Of a stretch of DNA of 64,000 nt, positions 50,365 to 59,746 are shown piece by piece. Position 1 is the first letter of the stretch. Each line of letters begins with the position of its first letter. Source of the DNA: Pseudanabaena yagii GIHE-NHR1 (GTDB lineage Bacteria > Cyanobacteriota > Cyanobacteriia > Pseudanabaenales > Pseudanabaenaceae); NCBI RefSeq assembly GCF_012863495.1, contig NZ_JAAVJL010000001.1:2290001-2354000 (forward strand). Reading direction: 5' to 3'. The notes beneath the pieces were generated by a model that saw only the letters and a list, made by a program, of their open reading frames with translations, was not told where the DNA came from and did no database searches. The translations under genes were made by a program, and so were the position numbers.

Positions 50365-51688
50365 ATTTCTATTTATTTCTATAGCGATAAATTGAACTAT
50401 TGGAGAAACCTGTGTAGCAAAAACTCTCTTATAGTTGCTTTAAATCCTAGATTCAGCAGGTTAAATTTGAAATAAGATATTTTTAATTAAGAGCAATCAA
50501 AATAGCCAAATGCCTGAGATAGACGTACAAGACATAGACCATCTGGGTATTATTGCAGGGATAGTAGATGATATTGGGATAGTCGAAATCATAGATCGGG
50601 AGATAGGTAGCCATCCGCAAGAGAAAGTAAGTGCGGGACAAGTAGTGAAAGCGATGATATTAAACTGCATGGGTTTCTTAACGGCTCCATTATATTTATT
50701 CAGTGACTTTTTTTTAGGAAAAGCGACAGAACATCTAATCGGAGCAGGAGTAAAAGCAGAATATCTAAACGAAAGCCGACTAGGAAGAGTGATGGATCAA
50801 TTATATGAATATGGGATCACACTAATATTTGTGAAGATAGCCACAGAGATGTGTAAACGATTTGGAGTTAGCGTCAAGAATACACATCTTGACGGTACAA
50901 GTATGTCAGTGCATGGGAAGTATCAAACAACGGAATCAGGAGAGAAAAATTTAGTCGAAGAAGAAGCCACCGAGGCAGTAGCGATCGCAATTACGCAAGG
51001 ATACTCACGAGACCATCGCCCAGACTTGAAGCAATTTACATGGCATTTACTGACCAGTGAAGAAGAAGGAATCCCGATATTCATGAATGTTGCCGATGGG
51101 AACAAAACAGACCAGAGCACTTTTCCAGAGGTAATCAAAGCATTTCAGGCAGAATGGGAAGGAGAACAACCAGACTTGTATGTAATGGATGCAGCCTTCT
51201 ATAGTGAAACCAATCTGAGAGAATTTGGTAATATCATCGATTGGATTAGTCGAGTACCCGCAACGATAAAAGCTGCACAGGAGCTAATCCAAATTATATT
51301 GCCCGAACAATTCAGTCAGCAGAAAGACCACAAAGGTTATCGTTTTTGCGTAGTCTGTAGTACTTACAGCAAATTCCGATCAAACCCGCCACAGGAAGAG
51401 TAATCTAGAAGGATCACGAAATAGAAATAAAATATGGCAGCATATTCGCTTGATTTACGGGAAAAGATATTAAGTGCATGGCAAAACAAAGAAAATACGC
51501 AGAGAGATTTGGCAAAACGATTTAAAGTAAGTCTGTCTTTTGTGCGAGATTTTTTGCGTCGGTATCGAGAAACAGATGAAATCGCAGCAAAACCGCAAGG
51601 AGGAGATCGACGATCCAAAATTAAAGGCAAGAATGAAGAATTAGTGAAAGCAATTGTTAGAGAACAAAATGATATATATCTGCGAGAG

Positions 51689-52750
51689 CTAAGTACAGGA
51701 CAAAAATTTAATGGAGTTAAAGAAGGCTTGAGAATTGAGATGTAAGTCAAAGATGATGTGACGAAGGAAATCAAAACCAAGGCGAAAAATGCTTTTAGGA
51801 AGACGACCGTGTTTTTTAGGCTTGAGGGGATTTAGTTGAGCCAACCAAAGCCCAGAAGAAAAAGCCCAACATAAAGCCAGAGTAAGCAAAGCAATTAGTT
51901 TGGAAAGACGTTCAGGATCTTGAAGATGAGTGGACTCCAAACAAAAGCCACGGGTTTTAAAGCACCCGAATAAAGTCTCAATAGCCCAACGCTTAGCATA
52001 GTCAGCAATAGCCGTATCAGGGTCATGAGTCGTCGCGACAATTAATAAATCGCCATCATCAAGACGCATAGCGGCTATACGAAGCCAATGGTTCCAAACC
52101 TTTCTGGGCTTGGACAATACTTTGGACTGACCAACTTGGAGGTCTTGAAAACAAATGTCGGCACGCAGTTTTTTCTGCCCGTCATTGAGCAAAGTATTTT
52201 TACGAATGCGGATACGAAAACGGTTACATGGTTCACACAACAAGTAATCTAACCAATCCTCACCGACAAACTCTCGGTCTGCACTCAAAAAGTCGATTTT
52301 GCGGTCTCCAAATATTTCCAGAAATCGATTACACAATTCACAGCGCTCACGGGTGTTTGAGTTACCTTTTTTGTCCAGCATCATCCATACCAACGGGAAT
52401 GCAATACCGTAATGCACTATTCCCAATGTCAGCACATTAAACACGGTTTTACCGAATTCCCAATCGGTGCGGTCGATAGAAATTACCCAAGGTTCGGGGA
52501 TTTGCATGACTTTGACGACCATGAGTGCGATCTTTTCATAGTCCACTTCAAAGTCTCGAAAAAATCTCTGTAACCTCTTATAGTGTGATTCGACTTTGGC
52601 ATAACCACTAAATCCTGTGGCAATTTCAGCTAGGTTTACTGTCTTTACTCGCATTAGCGCGATCAAGAACATGGACACAAAGGCTAGTCTTGCTCTATTC
52701 CATTGCAGATGTTGCTGCAACTTTTCTCGGAATAGGTTAATCTCTTTCAT
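51689..52750 (-). CDS. IS4-family transposase (intact copy)
   Basis: A 353-aa DDE transposase. The catalytic Asp residues are in ISIDRTDWEFG and LSADREFVG, and the Glu lies in the YREK signature YAKRWAIETLFGCFK (Y-X2-R-X3-E-X6-K), which defines IS4. The start MKEINLFREKLQQH follows an inverted repeat, GGGGTTTTAT/ATAAAACCCC, that would hide the start codon in read-through transcripts. The TAG stop is formed by the last three bases of the element, so the coding region runs through the terminal repeat. It differs from copies A and C by an extra Ile-Arg at residue ~190 and has no frameshift. Confidence 0.95.
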   Translation of the reverse strand: MKEINLFREKLQQHLQWNRARLAFVSMFLIALMRVKTVNLAEIATGFSGYAKVESHYKRLQRFFRDFEVDYEKIALMVVKVMQIPEPWVISIDRTDWEFGKTVFNVLTLGIVHYGIAFPLVWMMLDKKGNSNTRERCELCNRFLEIFGDRKIDFLSADREFVGEDWLDYLLCEPCNRFRIRIRKNTLLNDGQKKLRADICFQDLQVGQSKVLSKPRKVWNHWLRIAAMRLDDGDLLIVATTHDPDTAIADYAKRWAIETLFGCFKTRGFCLESTHLQDPERLSKLIALLTLALCWAFSSGLWLAQLNPLKPKKHGRLPKSIFRLGFDFLRHIIFDLHLNSQAFFNSIKFLSCT

Positions 52751-52829
52751 AGGGGTTTTATTTACGATGTGGTTATCTTTTATAAAACCCCTCCCTGCCT
52801 ACTTTTGCAACTTTTTGTCCTGTACTAAG
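51689..52829 (-). mobile_element. IS4-family element, copy B (intact, 1141 bp)
   Basis: The ends CTAAGTACAGGACAAAAA and (complement) CTTAGTACAGGACAAAAA are inverted repeats, with the 9-bp duplication CTGCGAGAG at 51680-51688 and 52830-52838. This is the only one of the three copies whose transposase frame is complete, so it is the best candidate for the source of movement. Confidence 0.96.
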
Positions 52830-54161
52830 CTGCGAGAGATAAAAGAAAAACTCCAAGAAACCAAAGAAATTAAGGTGAGTGTATCGAGTTTAAGTCGTAC
52901 TCTCAAGCGATTGGATTTAGGGCGTAAAAAAAAACTTTAGTAGCCAGTGAACAAGCCACAGAGAGAGTCCAAAAATTGCGCTATGAGTTTCGGAGTTGGC
53001 TCGATACAATAGATGTAAAAAACCTTGTATTCATTGATGAGACAGGACTAAATCTGGCGATGACAAGGTTCTATGGCAGATGTGAAGGGGGAGCAAGAGT
53101 ATATGACGACCGTCCAAGCAACAAAGGTAAGAACATTACTTTAATTGGCGCAATGAGTGATACTGGGTTGATAGCAGCAATGACTTTTGTAGGGAGTTTA
53201 AACACTGCAAGCTTCTTAGTTTTTATTGAAAAAATATTATTGCCTCAATTATGGGTTGGAGCAATTGTTGCTATGGACAATTTGCCAGTACATTACGCAG
53301 AAATTGCGAAAATCTTAATTGAATCTGTTGGGGCTAAGGTCAAGTTTCTCCCTCCTTATTCTCCAGACTTATCACCGATTGAGTTATGTTGGTCAAAGTT
53401 AAAGGAAATTATTCGTTCAGCTAAAGCTCGTACAATCGAGGCTCTTGATGCGGCAATTACTTCGTCTATTCAGACTATTACTGATGAAGATGCTCTTAAT
53501 TGGTTCCATCATTGTGGCATCTGCTTTGAGCCTTTTAGGTAGCTTCTTTTGTGGCGGGTTTGATCAGAATTTGCTGTATGCAGGGGTCAAACAGCAATGG
53601 ATTGTTGTCGAAAGCCAACAAAGGATGGAATCCGAACTCAAAACTTTATCGAAGCAGATAGAGAAAGCCTTGAAAGAGAAAGAGAAAGTCCTAAAGAGCT
53701 TAATGAATAAAAGTTTTGTCTGCGAAGCTGATGCCCTCAGTGCTATCACAGACTTTGAGAAAACGCTGAATTACCACAAGCTTGATGAGCCTAAAATCCT
53801 TGCTCAACCGCATTATTCGCAAAGAGGTCGTCCCAATACTAAAGCAACTCATCATTCCTTTCACGTTCATGCCACTTTGGTCGAAAACCCTTTAATCATT
53901 GCTATTCATCGTCAACAAGTTGGACGCTTTATTCTTGCTACCAATTTGCTCGATTCTCAAAAATGGACTGAATGCGAAATCTTACGTGAATATAAGGGAC
54001 AGCAATCTACGGAACGAGGATTTCGCTTTCTCAAAGACTCTCTATTCTTCGCTTCCAGTGTTTTTCTCAAAAATACGAAACGGATCATGGCTTTGGCGAT
54101 GCTCATGACTCTTGCTCTCATGGTCTATAGTTTGGGGCAAAGACAACTCAGAGTTGCTTTA

Positions 54162-55035
54162 GAAAGCATTTAAGAATTGACAGCAGTAAGATTTTTAAGC
54201 ATTTTTCGGATCAAAGCTATGTAAATAAACGACTCTGAGATATTCTCATAAAATTCATAGTCCTTGCTAAGTCTACGATATTTGTCTATCCAAGCGAAGG
54301 TTCTCTCCACTACCCAACGCTTTGATTCAACAACAAACCCTTTCTGTGATTCCGACCGTTTGCTTACTTCCCAAGTGCAACTAAAGTTGTCTTTAACCCA
54401 CTGGGTGATATCCTCGCCAGAGAATCCCTTGTCAACTAATATCTTTTGTAAGCGTCTCAGTGGATACTTGAGATTTGCTAATAGTCTCATCGCTCCTGCT
54501 CTCTCGCCAACATTTGCTGGGCATACGAGAGCGCCAAAGACTAACCCCAATGTATCAACCATGATGAATCGTTTGCGACCCTTAACCTTTTTTCCACCAT
54601 CAATACCACGACTACCTGCACTATCCATGGTTTTAATACTTTGACTATCGAGACTGGCTAGACTCGGTGTTGCTTCTCGACCATCTGCTAATCGTACTTG
54701 TGTGCTTATCTGGTAATTGATTTCAGCTATAACTCCTGTTTTTGTCCATCTTTGAAAGTAGAAGTAGATGGTCGAATATGTTGGCAAATCATGGGGCAGA
54801 TTTTCCCATGTACAACCATTCTTGGCTATGTAGAAAATCTCATTCAGCACTTCCCGAAAATTTGTTTTTGGTGGTCTCCCCAATTTTGATGGTTTTGGCA
54901 TCATTGGAGCTATTATTTCCCACTCTTCATTGGATAAATCGGTATTATAGGGTTGGCGCATTTTGGCTGGCTGATACTAGACTTCATCAGTATTCATACC
55001 TGTTTTAGTGCGCCCTTGCTTTCTTAAATGCTTTC
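54162..55035 (-). mobile_element. IS5-family element inside IS1634 (874 bp)
   Basis: GAAAGCATTTAAGAA at 54162 and TTCTTAAATGCTTTC at 55021-55035 are perfect 15-bp inverted repeats. The 3-bp duplication TTA lies at 54159-54161 and 55036-55038. Excision restores the IS1634 frame as RVALDKAN. Confidence 0.95.
54170..54961 (-). CDS. IS5-family transposase
   Basis: A 263-aa intact DDE transposase with the IS5 N-terminal domain (YNTDLSNEEWEIIAPMMP, then GCTWENLPHDLP) and a catalytic core with the first Asp in ASLDSQSIKTMDS, the second in ILVDKGFSGED and the Glu in WVVERTFAWIDKYRRLSKDYE. There is no frameshift, so it may be active. The stop codon is close to the terminal repeat. Confidence 0.95.
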   Translation of the reverse strand: MRQPYNTDLSNEEWEIIAPMMPKPSKLGRPPKTNFREVLNEIFYIAKNGCTWENLPHDLPTYSTIYFYFQRWTKTGVIAEINYQISTQVRLADGREATPSLASLDSQSIKTMDSAGSRGIDGGKKVKGRKRFIMVDTLGLVFGALVCPANVGERAGAMRLLANLKYPLRRLQKILVDKGFSGEDITQWVKDNFSCTWEVSKRSESQKGFVVESKRWVVERTFAWIDKYRRLSKDYEFYENISESFIYIALIRKMLKNLTAVNS

Positions 55036-55941
55036 TTAGATAAAGCCAATGCAACTCTTCCTGATCAAAAAGGTAAGCCCTCTCCTCGTCCTACTTTTCG
55101 TTGGATACTTCAGTGCTTTCTCCTGATTGACTGACAAAAGTCTATGAAGCATAGTCGAGAGTAGAAGCATAGAACTCAATGCGGAATAATTTCTGAAGAT
55201 GTTTTCGACGAGAAGCAATAGCAGGGTGAGAGTCAAGATAAGAAGTAAAAGAGTAGAAAGGCAAGAAAGCCCAGTTTTTAGTGATAGCGGTGTGAATCCA
55301 GTTCCAGCCAATCTTGAGATAACTAAGCCCACGAAACCAATGAGGATCAACCAAACGACGATAGCCAGAATCAGCAACCGCCAGTCCTTGAGCCGTTAAA
55401 AACAAGGTGGTCAGTGCTATCACAAAACAAAGGCGAGAAATGGCAGGAGCCGAACGTAAACGCGAAGATTCTAAATCAAAGCCATTAGATTTATCATCCA
55501 AGAAATTCTCCTCAATATCGAATCTCAGACCATACTCCCAAAAAGTTTGGAGTGTGGTAGGTTCAGTACTGAGAATATACCAATACTCTCGGCTCCCAGA
55601 TTCCCAAGCCGCCGCAATATGCACATCGGTAAGACGCTTGGACTCAGTTTTGTGAACTTTAACATTGTGGATCAACTTAGCTTCACCAAGACGAAGATGT
55701 AATTGTTTGACTGTTTGCCAGCCATGCTTGGGGGCATATATCCAGAAATTACCCTTGATCCGAATCCGACATTGCCATTTTAATTCCCACACATAGCGCA
55801 CCAGTTCTGGATTAGCAAATGCTCGGTCTGCTAATAAAACTACTTTGACATTCACGGGCAACAGTTTCGATGCGCGTTTGAGCATGTCTTGATAGCTACT
55901 CATCTCCACACTACTACTGCGATGTTTGATTACACGCCAAC

Positions 55942-57077
55942 CTTAGTACAGGACAAAAAGTTGCAAAAGTAGGCAGGGAGGGGTTTTATAAAAGATAACC
56001 ACATCGTAAATAAAACCCCTATGAAAGAGATTAACCTATTCCGAGAAAAGTTGCAGCAACATCTGCAATGGAATAGAGCAAGACTAGCCTTTGTGTCCAT
56101 GTTCTTGATCGCGCTAATGCGAGTAAAGACAGTAAACCTAGCTGAAATTGCCACAGGATTTAGTGGTTATGCCAAAGTCGAATCACACTATAAGAGGTTA
56201 CAGAGATTTTTTCGACTTTGAAGTGGACTATGAAAAGATCGCACTCATGGTCGTCAAAGTCATGCAAATCCCCGAACCTTGGGTAATTTCTATCGACCGC
56301 ACCGATTGGGAATTCGGTAAAACCGTGTTTAATGTGCTGACATTGGGAATAGTGCATTACGGTATTGCATTCCCGTTGGTATGGATGATGCTGGACAAAA
56401 AAGGTAACTCAAACACCCGTGAGCGCTGTGAATTGTGTAATCGATTTCTGGAAATATTTGGAGACCGCAAAATCGACTTTTTGAGTGCAGACCGAGAGTT
56501 TGTCGGTGAGGATTGGTTAGATTACTTGTTGTGTGAACCATGTAACCGTTTTCGTATCCGCCGTAAAAATACTTTGCTCAATGACGGGCAGAAAAAACTG
56601 CGTGCCGACATTTGTTTTCAAGACCTCCAAGTTGGTCAGTCCAAAGTATTGTCCAAGCCCAGAAAGGTTTGGAACCATTGGCTTCGTATAGCCGCTATGC
56701 GTCTTGATGATGGCGATTTATTAATTGTCGCGACGACTCATGACCCTGATACGGCTATTGCTGACTATGCTAAGCGTTGGGCTATTGAGACTTTATTCGG
56801 GTGCTTTAAAACCCGTGGCTTTTGTTTGGAGTCCACTCATCTTCAAGATCCTGAACGTCTTTCCAAACTAATTGCTTTGCTTACTCTGGCTTTATGTTGG
56901 GCTTTTTCTTCTGGGCTTTGGTTGGCTCAACTAAATCCCCTCAAGCCTAAAAAACACGGTCGTCTTCCTAAAAGCATTTTTCGCCTTGGTTTTGATTTCC
57001 TTCGTCACATCATCTTTGACTTACATCTCAATTCTCAAGCCTTCTTTAACTCCATTAAATTTTTGTCCTGTACTTAG
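55942..57077 (+). mobile_element. IS4-family element, copy C (1136 bp)
   Basis: Same ends as copies A and B, with the 9-bp duplication CACGCCAAC at 55933-55941 and 57078-57086. Relative to copy B it lacks 5 bases, including a GA pair that breaks the transposase frame. Confidence 0.96.
56021..57077 (+). pseudogene. IS4 transposase, copy C, 2-bp deletion
   Basis: The frame starts MKEINLFREKLQQHLQWNR and is identical to copy B up to the segment LQRFFR. There, TTTTTTCGACTTTG replaces TTTTTTCGAGACTTTG, a loss of GA near 56214, so translation stops early. The remaining 300 residues, including all catalytic acids, are intact in another frame (56148-57077), but the N-terminal DNA-binding part is detached. 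A recent lesion, since the rest is unchanged. Confidence 0.95.
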
Positions 57078-57822
57078 CACGCCAACATAACGGTAAAGCT
57101 CTTCCCTGATGAACTACACACAATCGGATCATGCTGTATTCTTCCCACAGTTGACTGGTATCAAAACTCAGATATATTTCTGGCTCTTTCCATTTAGCGA
57201 TTAACTCTTTGATTACTGGACTGTATAGCTTAGCTGGATTTATGCGCGGATTGTTCAGCCATCTTGATAGTTGTCTTTGCGTGCTTTGGGCGATCAATGC
57301 TTTTGTGTTGATATGGCTTAACCACTTCGTTAAATTCACACTCCCTGTGGCGATCATTCCCACCATCATCCACGCCATTACTCCCAAATGGCGCACATCT
57401 GACCACTGGCTGTATTGACTCCCGAATTTTATTAGTTCATTATAGATACGTGAGGCGTTTTGGGGCATTTGTCCTATGCTCCTTTTTCTTCAAAAAACAG
57501 CATACGCCTCTTTTTTACTCAAATTCAATCTCTGTATACTTTCTCGCAACTTCTCTTACCACTTTTGTCAGTCAATCAGGTGCTTTCTCTCTGTTCATTT
57601 GGTCTGTCTTGACCATGTTAAATATCAGATTAAGCTTACTGATAGACAAAATCAGATTTTGCACTTTCTCGGAGCCTCTTCTCGTAAATATTATTTTTTG
57701 TCTTAAATAACCTGCTGAATGTAGGTTATTTAACTTGCAGAGGGGCTTCGACTTCGCTCAGCCCTCGGTGTAAGCTAGCTGAGCGAAGTCGAAGCTGTAG
57801 TTTTTATTTGAATTATCTATAA

Positions 57823-57865
57823 ATACCAGAAAAGCCTTACTAAGCAAGGCTTTCTTTCTGGTATT
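57823..57865 (-). terminator. Hairpin downstream of the ABC permease gene
   Basis: ATACCAGAAAAGCCTT and AAGGCTTTCTTTCTGGTAT pair with a small bulge around ACTAAGC, about 37 bases beyond the permease stop on the minus strand. The arms are A/T-rich at the ends, consistent with an intrinsic terminator. Confidence 0.65.
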
Positions 57866-57901
57866 ACAAAATTTATAGGCTTAGCTTGAACTGGCGTTAA
57901 T

Positions 57902-59638
57902 TTAGACCATTAATTGATACTTAACCTGAGCTAGCCGATATAGTGGTCTCCAAACTAAGCGATTGGTGGTAACAACTAGTAATGACATAACAATCGTCGA
58001 AGCCAGTAACAGAGGAAAATCTCCAATATCTGAAGCTTGGGTAATTGTGGAACCTAAACCTGTTGCGGTCAGTATTTTTCCCTGAAATTTGATATATTCC
58101 CCTGCAATACTAGCGTTCCATGCACCACCAACTGCGGTAATAATGCCTGTGACTAGATAGGGGAAAATCCCAGGTAAAATCAAGGTGCGCCAGCGCTCTA
58201 GGGATGAGAGTTTATAAACCCTTGCCGCTTCAAAAAGCTCTGATGGAATTGCTTGTGCTCCTGCAATCACATTAAAGAGGATGTACCACATACTTCCTAA
58301 AGTCATCAGAATTACTGCCCCAATATCTAATCCTCCACCAATATTTGCCAAACCTAACAATAGAATTGGGAACAGCGCAGTAGCAGGCACAGAAGCCGCA
58401 ATCTGTACTATTGGTTGAAGGATTTGGGCTAACTTCGGACTGCGCCCAATCGTGACACCAATAGGAACAGTAATTAGCAGTGACAAAATCAGCACAGCTA
58501 AAACTCGTAGCGAAGTGTATAGCGATCCGATCATGACCTGTTGCCAAGAAGCTAAGGGCATCTGACTTAATAATAAAGCAGCTTCAATAGTTCCACCTAA
58601 AACAATGAATCCGACTAAACCAATGATTATCCAGTTTAGCCAGTTAATCCATTTAGATGCTTTATGTTGACTCTCAGGAGAAGCTTTAGGTTTGCTGCTA
58701 AAGCCACGATTAACGGCTTCGGCTAACGGTGTAAATAGGCGATCGCTAATAATTCGCATGGTTGGCGATCGCCTTAAAAAGTCTAATACCCGTGACTCAG
58801 GTACTTGCGTAGCTTCAACCGTTTCATGCTTAAACTTTTCTGCCCAAGCAATCAGTGGTCGCCAAATCAAATAATCAATGATGGTAATAATCCCAATTAA
58901 AACAATAATCCCACAGAGAATCGCGATGTTATCTCCTTTATCGGCTGCTGCCTTCAGGAATGAACCCAACCCCGGTAATGTAAAGTTGCGATTGGAAAGG
59001 GTAAAGGATTCTGTTTGCATTAAAAAGAACCATCCACCAGCCACAGACATCACACTATTCCAAACTAACCCAACGACTCCCGATGGTAGTTCTAACGTCC
59101 AAAATCTTTGCCAAGGGCTAAGGCGATACACCTGACTAGCCTCAATTAACTCATTAGGAATGCTACTTAAAGATTGATAAAAACTAAAAGTCATATTCCA
59201 TGTCATACCTGTAAAGATCAGCAAAATTGAAGCTAATTCGATGCCCAAGCGCTGTCCAGGGAATAAGCCCACTAAAGCTAATACCACAGCAGGTAAAAAT
59301 GAAAGTACGGGAATTGACTGTAAAATATCTAATAAAGGAATGAGAACCTTTGCCCAAGTAGCAGAACGATAGGCAATGTAGGCATAGGTCAGGCTAAATA
59401 TTAGTGATAAGCCATAGGCAGCAAGCATTCGCACTAAGGTCTGCAAAGCATAATTAGGTAAAAAACTTAAGGATAGATTGATGACATATTCACTATCATA
59501 GGTTCCTGTAAATTTACTCGCAGTCTGAACAATAATGAAAATCAGAGAGACGATCGCTAAAGGCAATAGCACATCGCCAATACCCCATCTGGTGCGAAAC
59601 TCTGACTTAGGATCGATAGTGGGCTGAAACATAAGCAA
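57902..59638 (-). CDS. NitT/TauT-type ABC permease, two fused permease domains
   Basis: A 578-aa inner-membrane protein made of two tandem BPD_transp_1 permease domains, each with about six helices and an EAA loop: ELIEASQVYRLSPWQRFWTL in the first half and ELFEAARVYKLSSLERWRTL in the second. Fusion of both channel halves explains why no second permease gene is needed. It works with the ATPase gene immediately upstream in transcription order (108 bases between them). No substrate-binding protein is adjacent, so the substrate (nitrate, sulfonate, metal or other) cannot be told. Confidence 0.92.
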   Translation of the reverse strand: MLMFQPTIDPKSEFRTRWGIGDVLLPLAIVSLIFIIVQTASKFTGTYDSEYVINLSLSFLPNYALQTLVRMLAAYGLSLIFSLTYAYIAYRSATWAKVLIPLLDILQSIPVLSFLPAVVLALVGLFPGQRLGIELASILLIFTGMTWNMTFSFYQSLSSIPNELIEASQVYRLSPWQRFWTLELPSGVVGLVWNSVMSVAGGWFFLMQTESFTLSNRNFTLPGLGSFLKAAADKGDNIAILCGIIVLIGIITIIDYLIWRPLIAWAEKFKHETVEATQVPESRVLDFLRRSPTMRIISDRLFTPLAEAVNRGFSSKPKASPESQHKASKWINWLNWIIIGLVGFIVLGGTIEAALLLSQMPLASWQQVMIGSLYTSLRVLAVLILSLLITVPIGVTIGRSPKLAQILQPIVQIAASVPATALFPILLLGLANIGGGLDIGAVILMTLGSMWYILFNVIAGAQAIPSELFEAARVYKLSSLERWRTLILPGIFPYLVTGIITAVGGAWNASIAGEYIKFQGKILTATGLGSTITQASDIGDFPLLLASTIVMSLLVVTTNRLVWRPLYRLAQVKYQLMV

Positions 59639-59688
59639 TCCAAGCTAAACCGTAGAATAAAAAATATGTACAGGCAAAAGATGCAGAT

Positions 59689-59729
59689 AATTCTTTAAAA
59701 GCCTTGCTATGCAGAGCTTCTAAAGAATT
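59689..59729. repeat. Hairpin between ATPase and permease genes
   Basis: AATTCTTTAAAAGCCTTGC and its partner, AGCTTCTAAAGAATT, form an imperfect stem in the 108-base gap between the two ABC genes. It could attenuate expression of the permease relative to the ATPase or protect the ATPase mRNA end. Confidence 0.5.
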
Positions 59730-59746
59730 ATCTGGATAACAGAAAA

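Larger units (their letters stand above)
51434..53542 (+). pseudogene. IS630 type-2 transposase, split by IS4 copy B
   Basis: 51434-51688 encodes MAAYSLDLREKILSAWQNKE to NDIYLRE (HTH part). After the IS4 copy, 52839 resumes IKEKLQETKEIKVSVSSL without loss. The DDE half (52930-53542) is in the -1 frame, reached through a run of nine A's at 52926-52934 followed by CTTTAG. It reads TLVASEQATERVQK and contains VFIDETGLN, VAMDNLPVH and SPIELCWSKLK with the three catalytic acids. Thus only the IS4 insertion disables it; the frame change is probably programmed slippage. Confidence 0.9.
51367..53576 (+). mobile_element. IS630-family element of a second type, inside IS1634
   Basis: The ends CAGCAAATTCCGATCAAACC and (complement) CAGCAAATTCTGATCAAACC are long inverted repeats, and TA is duplicated at 51365-51366 and 53577-53578. 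Without the IS4 copy inside, it is about 1060 bp. Its transposase is only distantly related to that of the IS630 copies at 7 and 33 kb. Confidence 0.93.
55142..57468 (-). pseudogene. IS4-like transposase of element D, split by IS4 copy C
   Basis: 57468-57078 encodes MPQNASRIYNELIKFGSQYS to ALPLCWR, and 55932-55142 continues VIKHRSSSVEMSSYQDML. Joined over one copy of the 9-bp duplication, they form a 393-aa protein without other defects. Catalytic acids are likely in LSFDTSQLWE, VLLADRAFANPEL and FDIEENFLDDKSNGFDLE. Only the IS4 insertion disables it. Confidence 0.92.
55122..57580 (-). mobile_element. IS4-like element D inside IS1634
   Basis: CCTGATTGACTGACAAAAG at 55122 and CTTTTGTCAGTCAATCAGG ending at 57580 are perfect 19-bp inverted repeats. 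TGCTTTCT (possibly TGCTTTCTC) is duplicated at 55114-55121 and 57581-57588. It carries its own transposase on the minus strand and was itself hit by IS4 copy C. Confidence 0.93.
50510..57706 (+). pseudogene. IS1634 (DUF4277) transposase in four pieces
   Basis: Pieces 50510-51366, 53579-54161, 55039-55121 and 57589-57706 join into one uninterrupted 546-aa frame. It starts MPEIDVQDIDHLGIIAGIVD (DUF4277), passes TSMSVHGKYQ and VMDAAFYSE (DDE Asp region), crosses the first junction as VCSTYAGVKQQWIV, the second as LRVALDKANATL and the third as WILQCFLSVHLV, and ends RKYYFLS. GQQSTERGFRFLKD carries the catalytic Glu. Each junction is exact when one target duplication is kept, so the gene was intact when it was first hit. 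Confidence 0.93.
50446..57725 (+). mobile_element. IS1634-family element, host of the nested insertions
   Basis: The ends CCTAGATTCAGCAGGTTA and (complement) CCTACATTCAGCAGGTTA are inverted repeats. Subtracting the three inserted elements and one copy of each target duplication leaves about 1724 bp, a normal IS1634 size. It sits inside a MITE; I could not define its own target duplication clearly (TTAAAT against TTATTT). Confidence 0.88.
50432..57819. mobile_element. MITE copy 2, split by the IS nest
   Basis: The left end, TAGTTGCTTTAAAT at 50432-50445, and the right part, 57726-57819, together make a 108-bp element matching the MITE in parE (6843-6944): TAG ends, the GCTTCGACTTCGCTCAGC hairpin and the same right end. 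TA is duplicated at 50430-50431 and 57820-57821. The IS1634 element occupies the interval between the halves. Confidence 0.85.
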
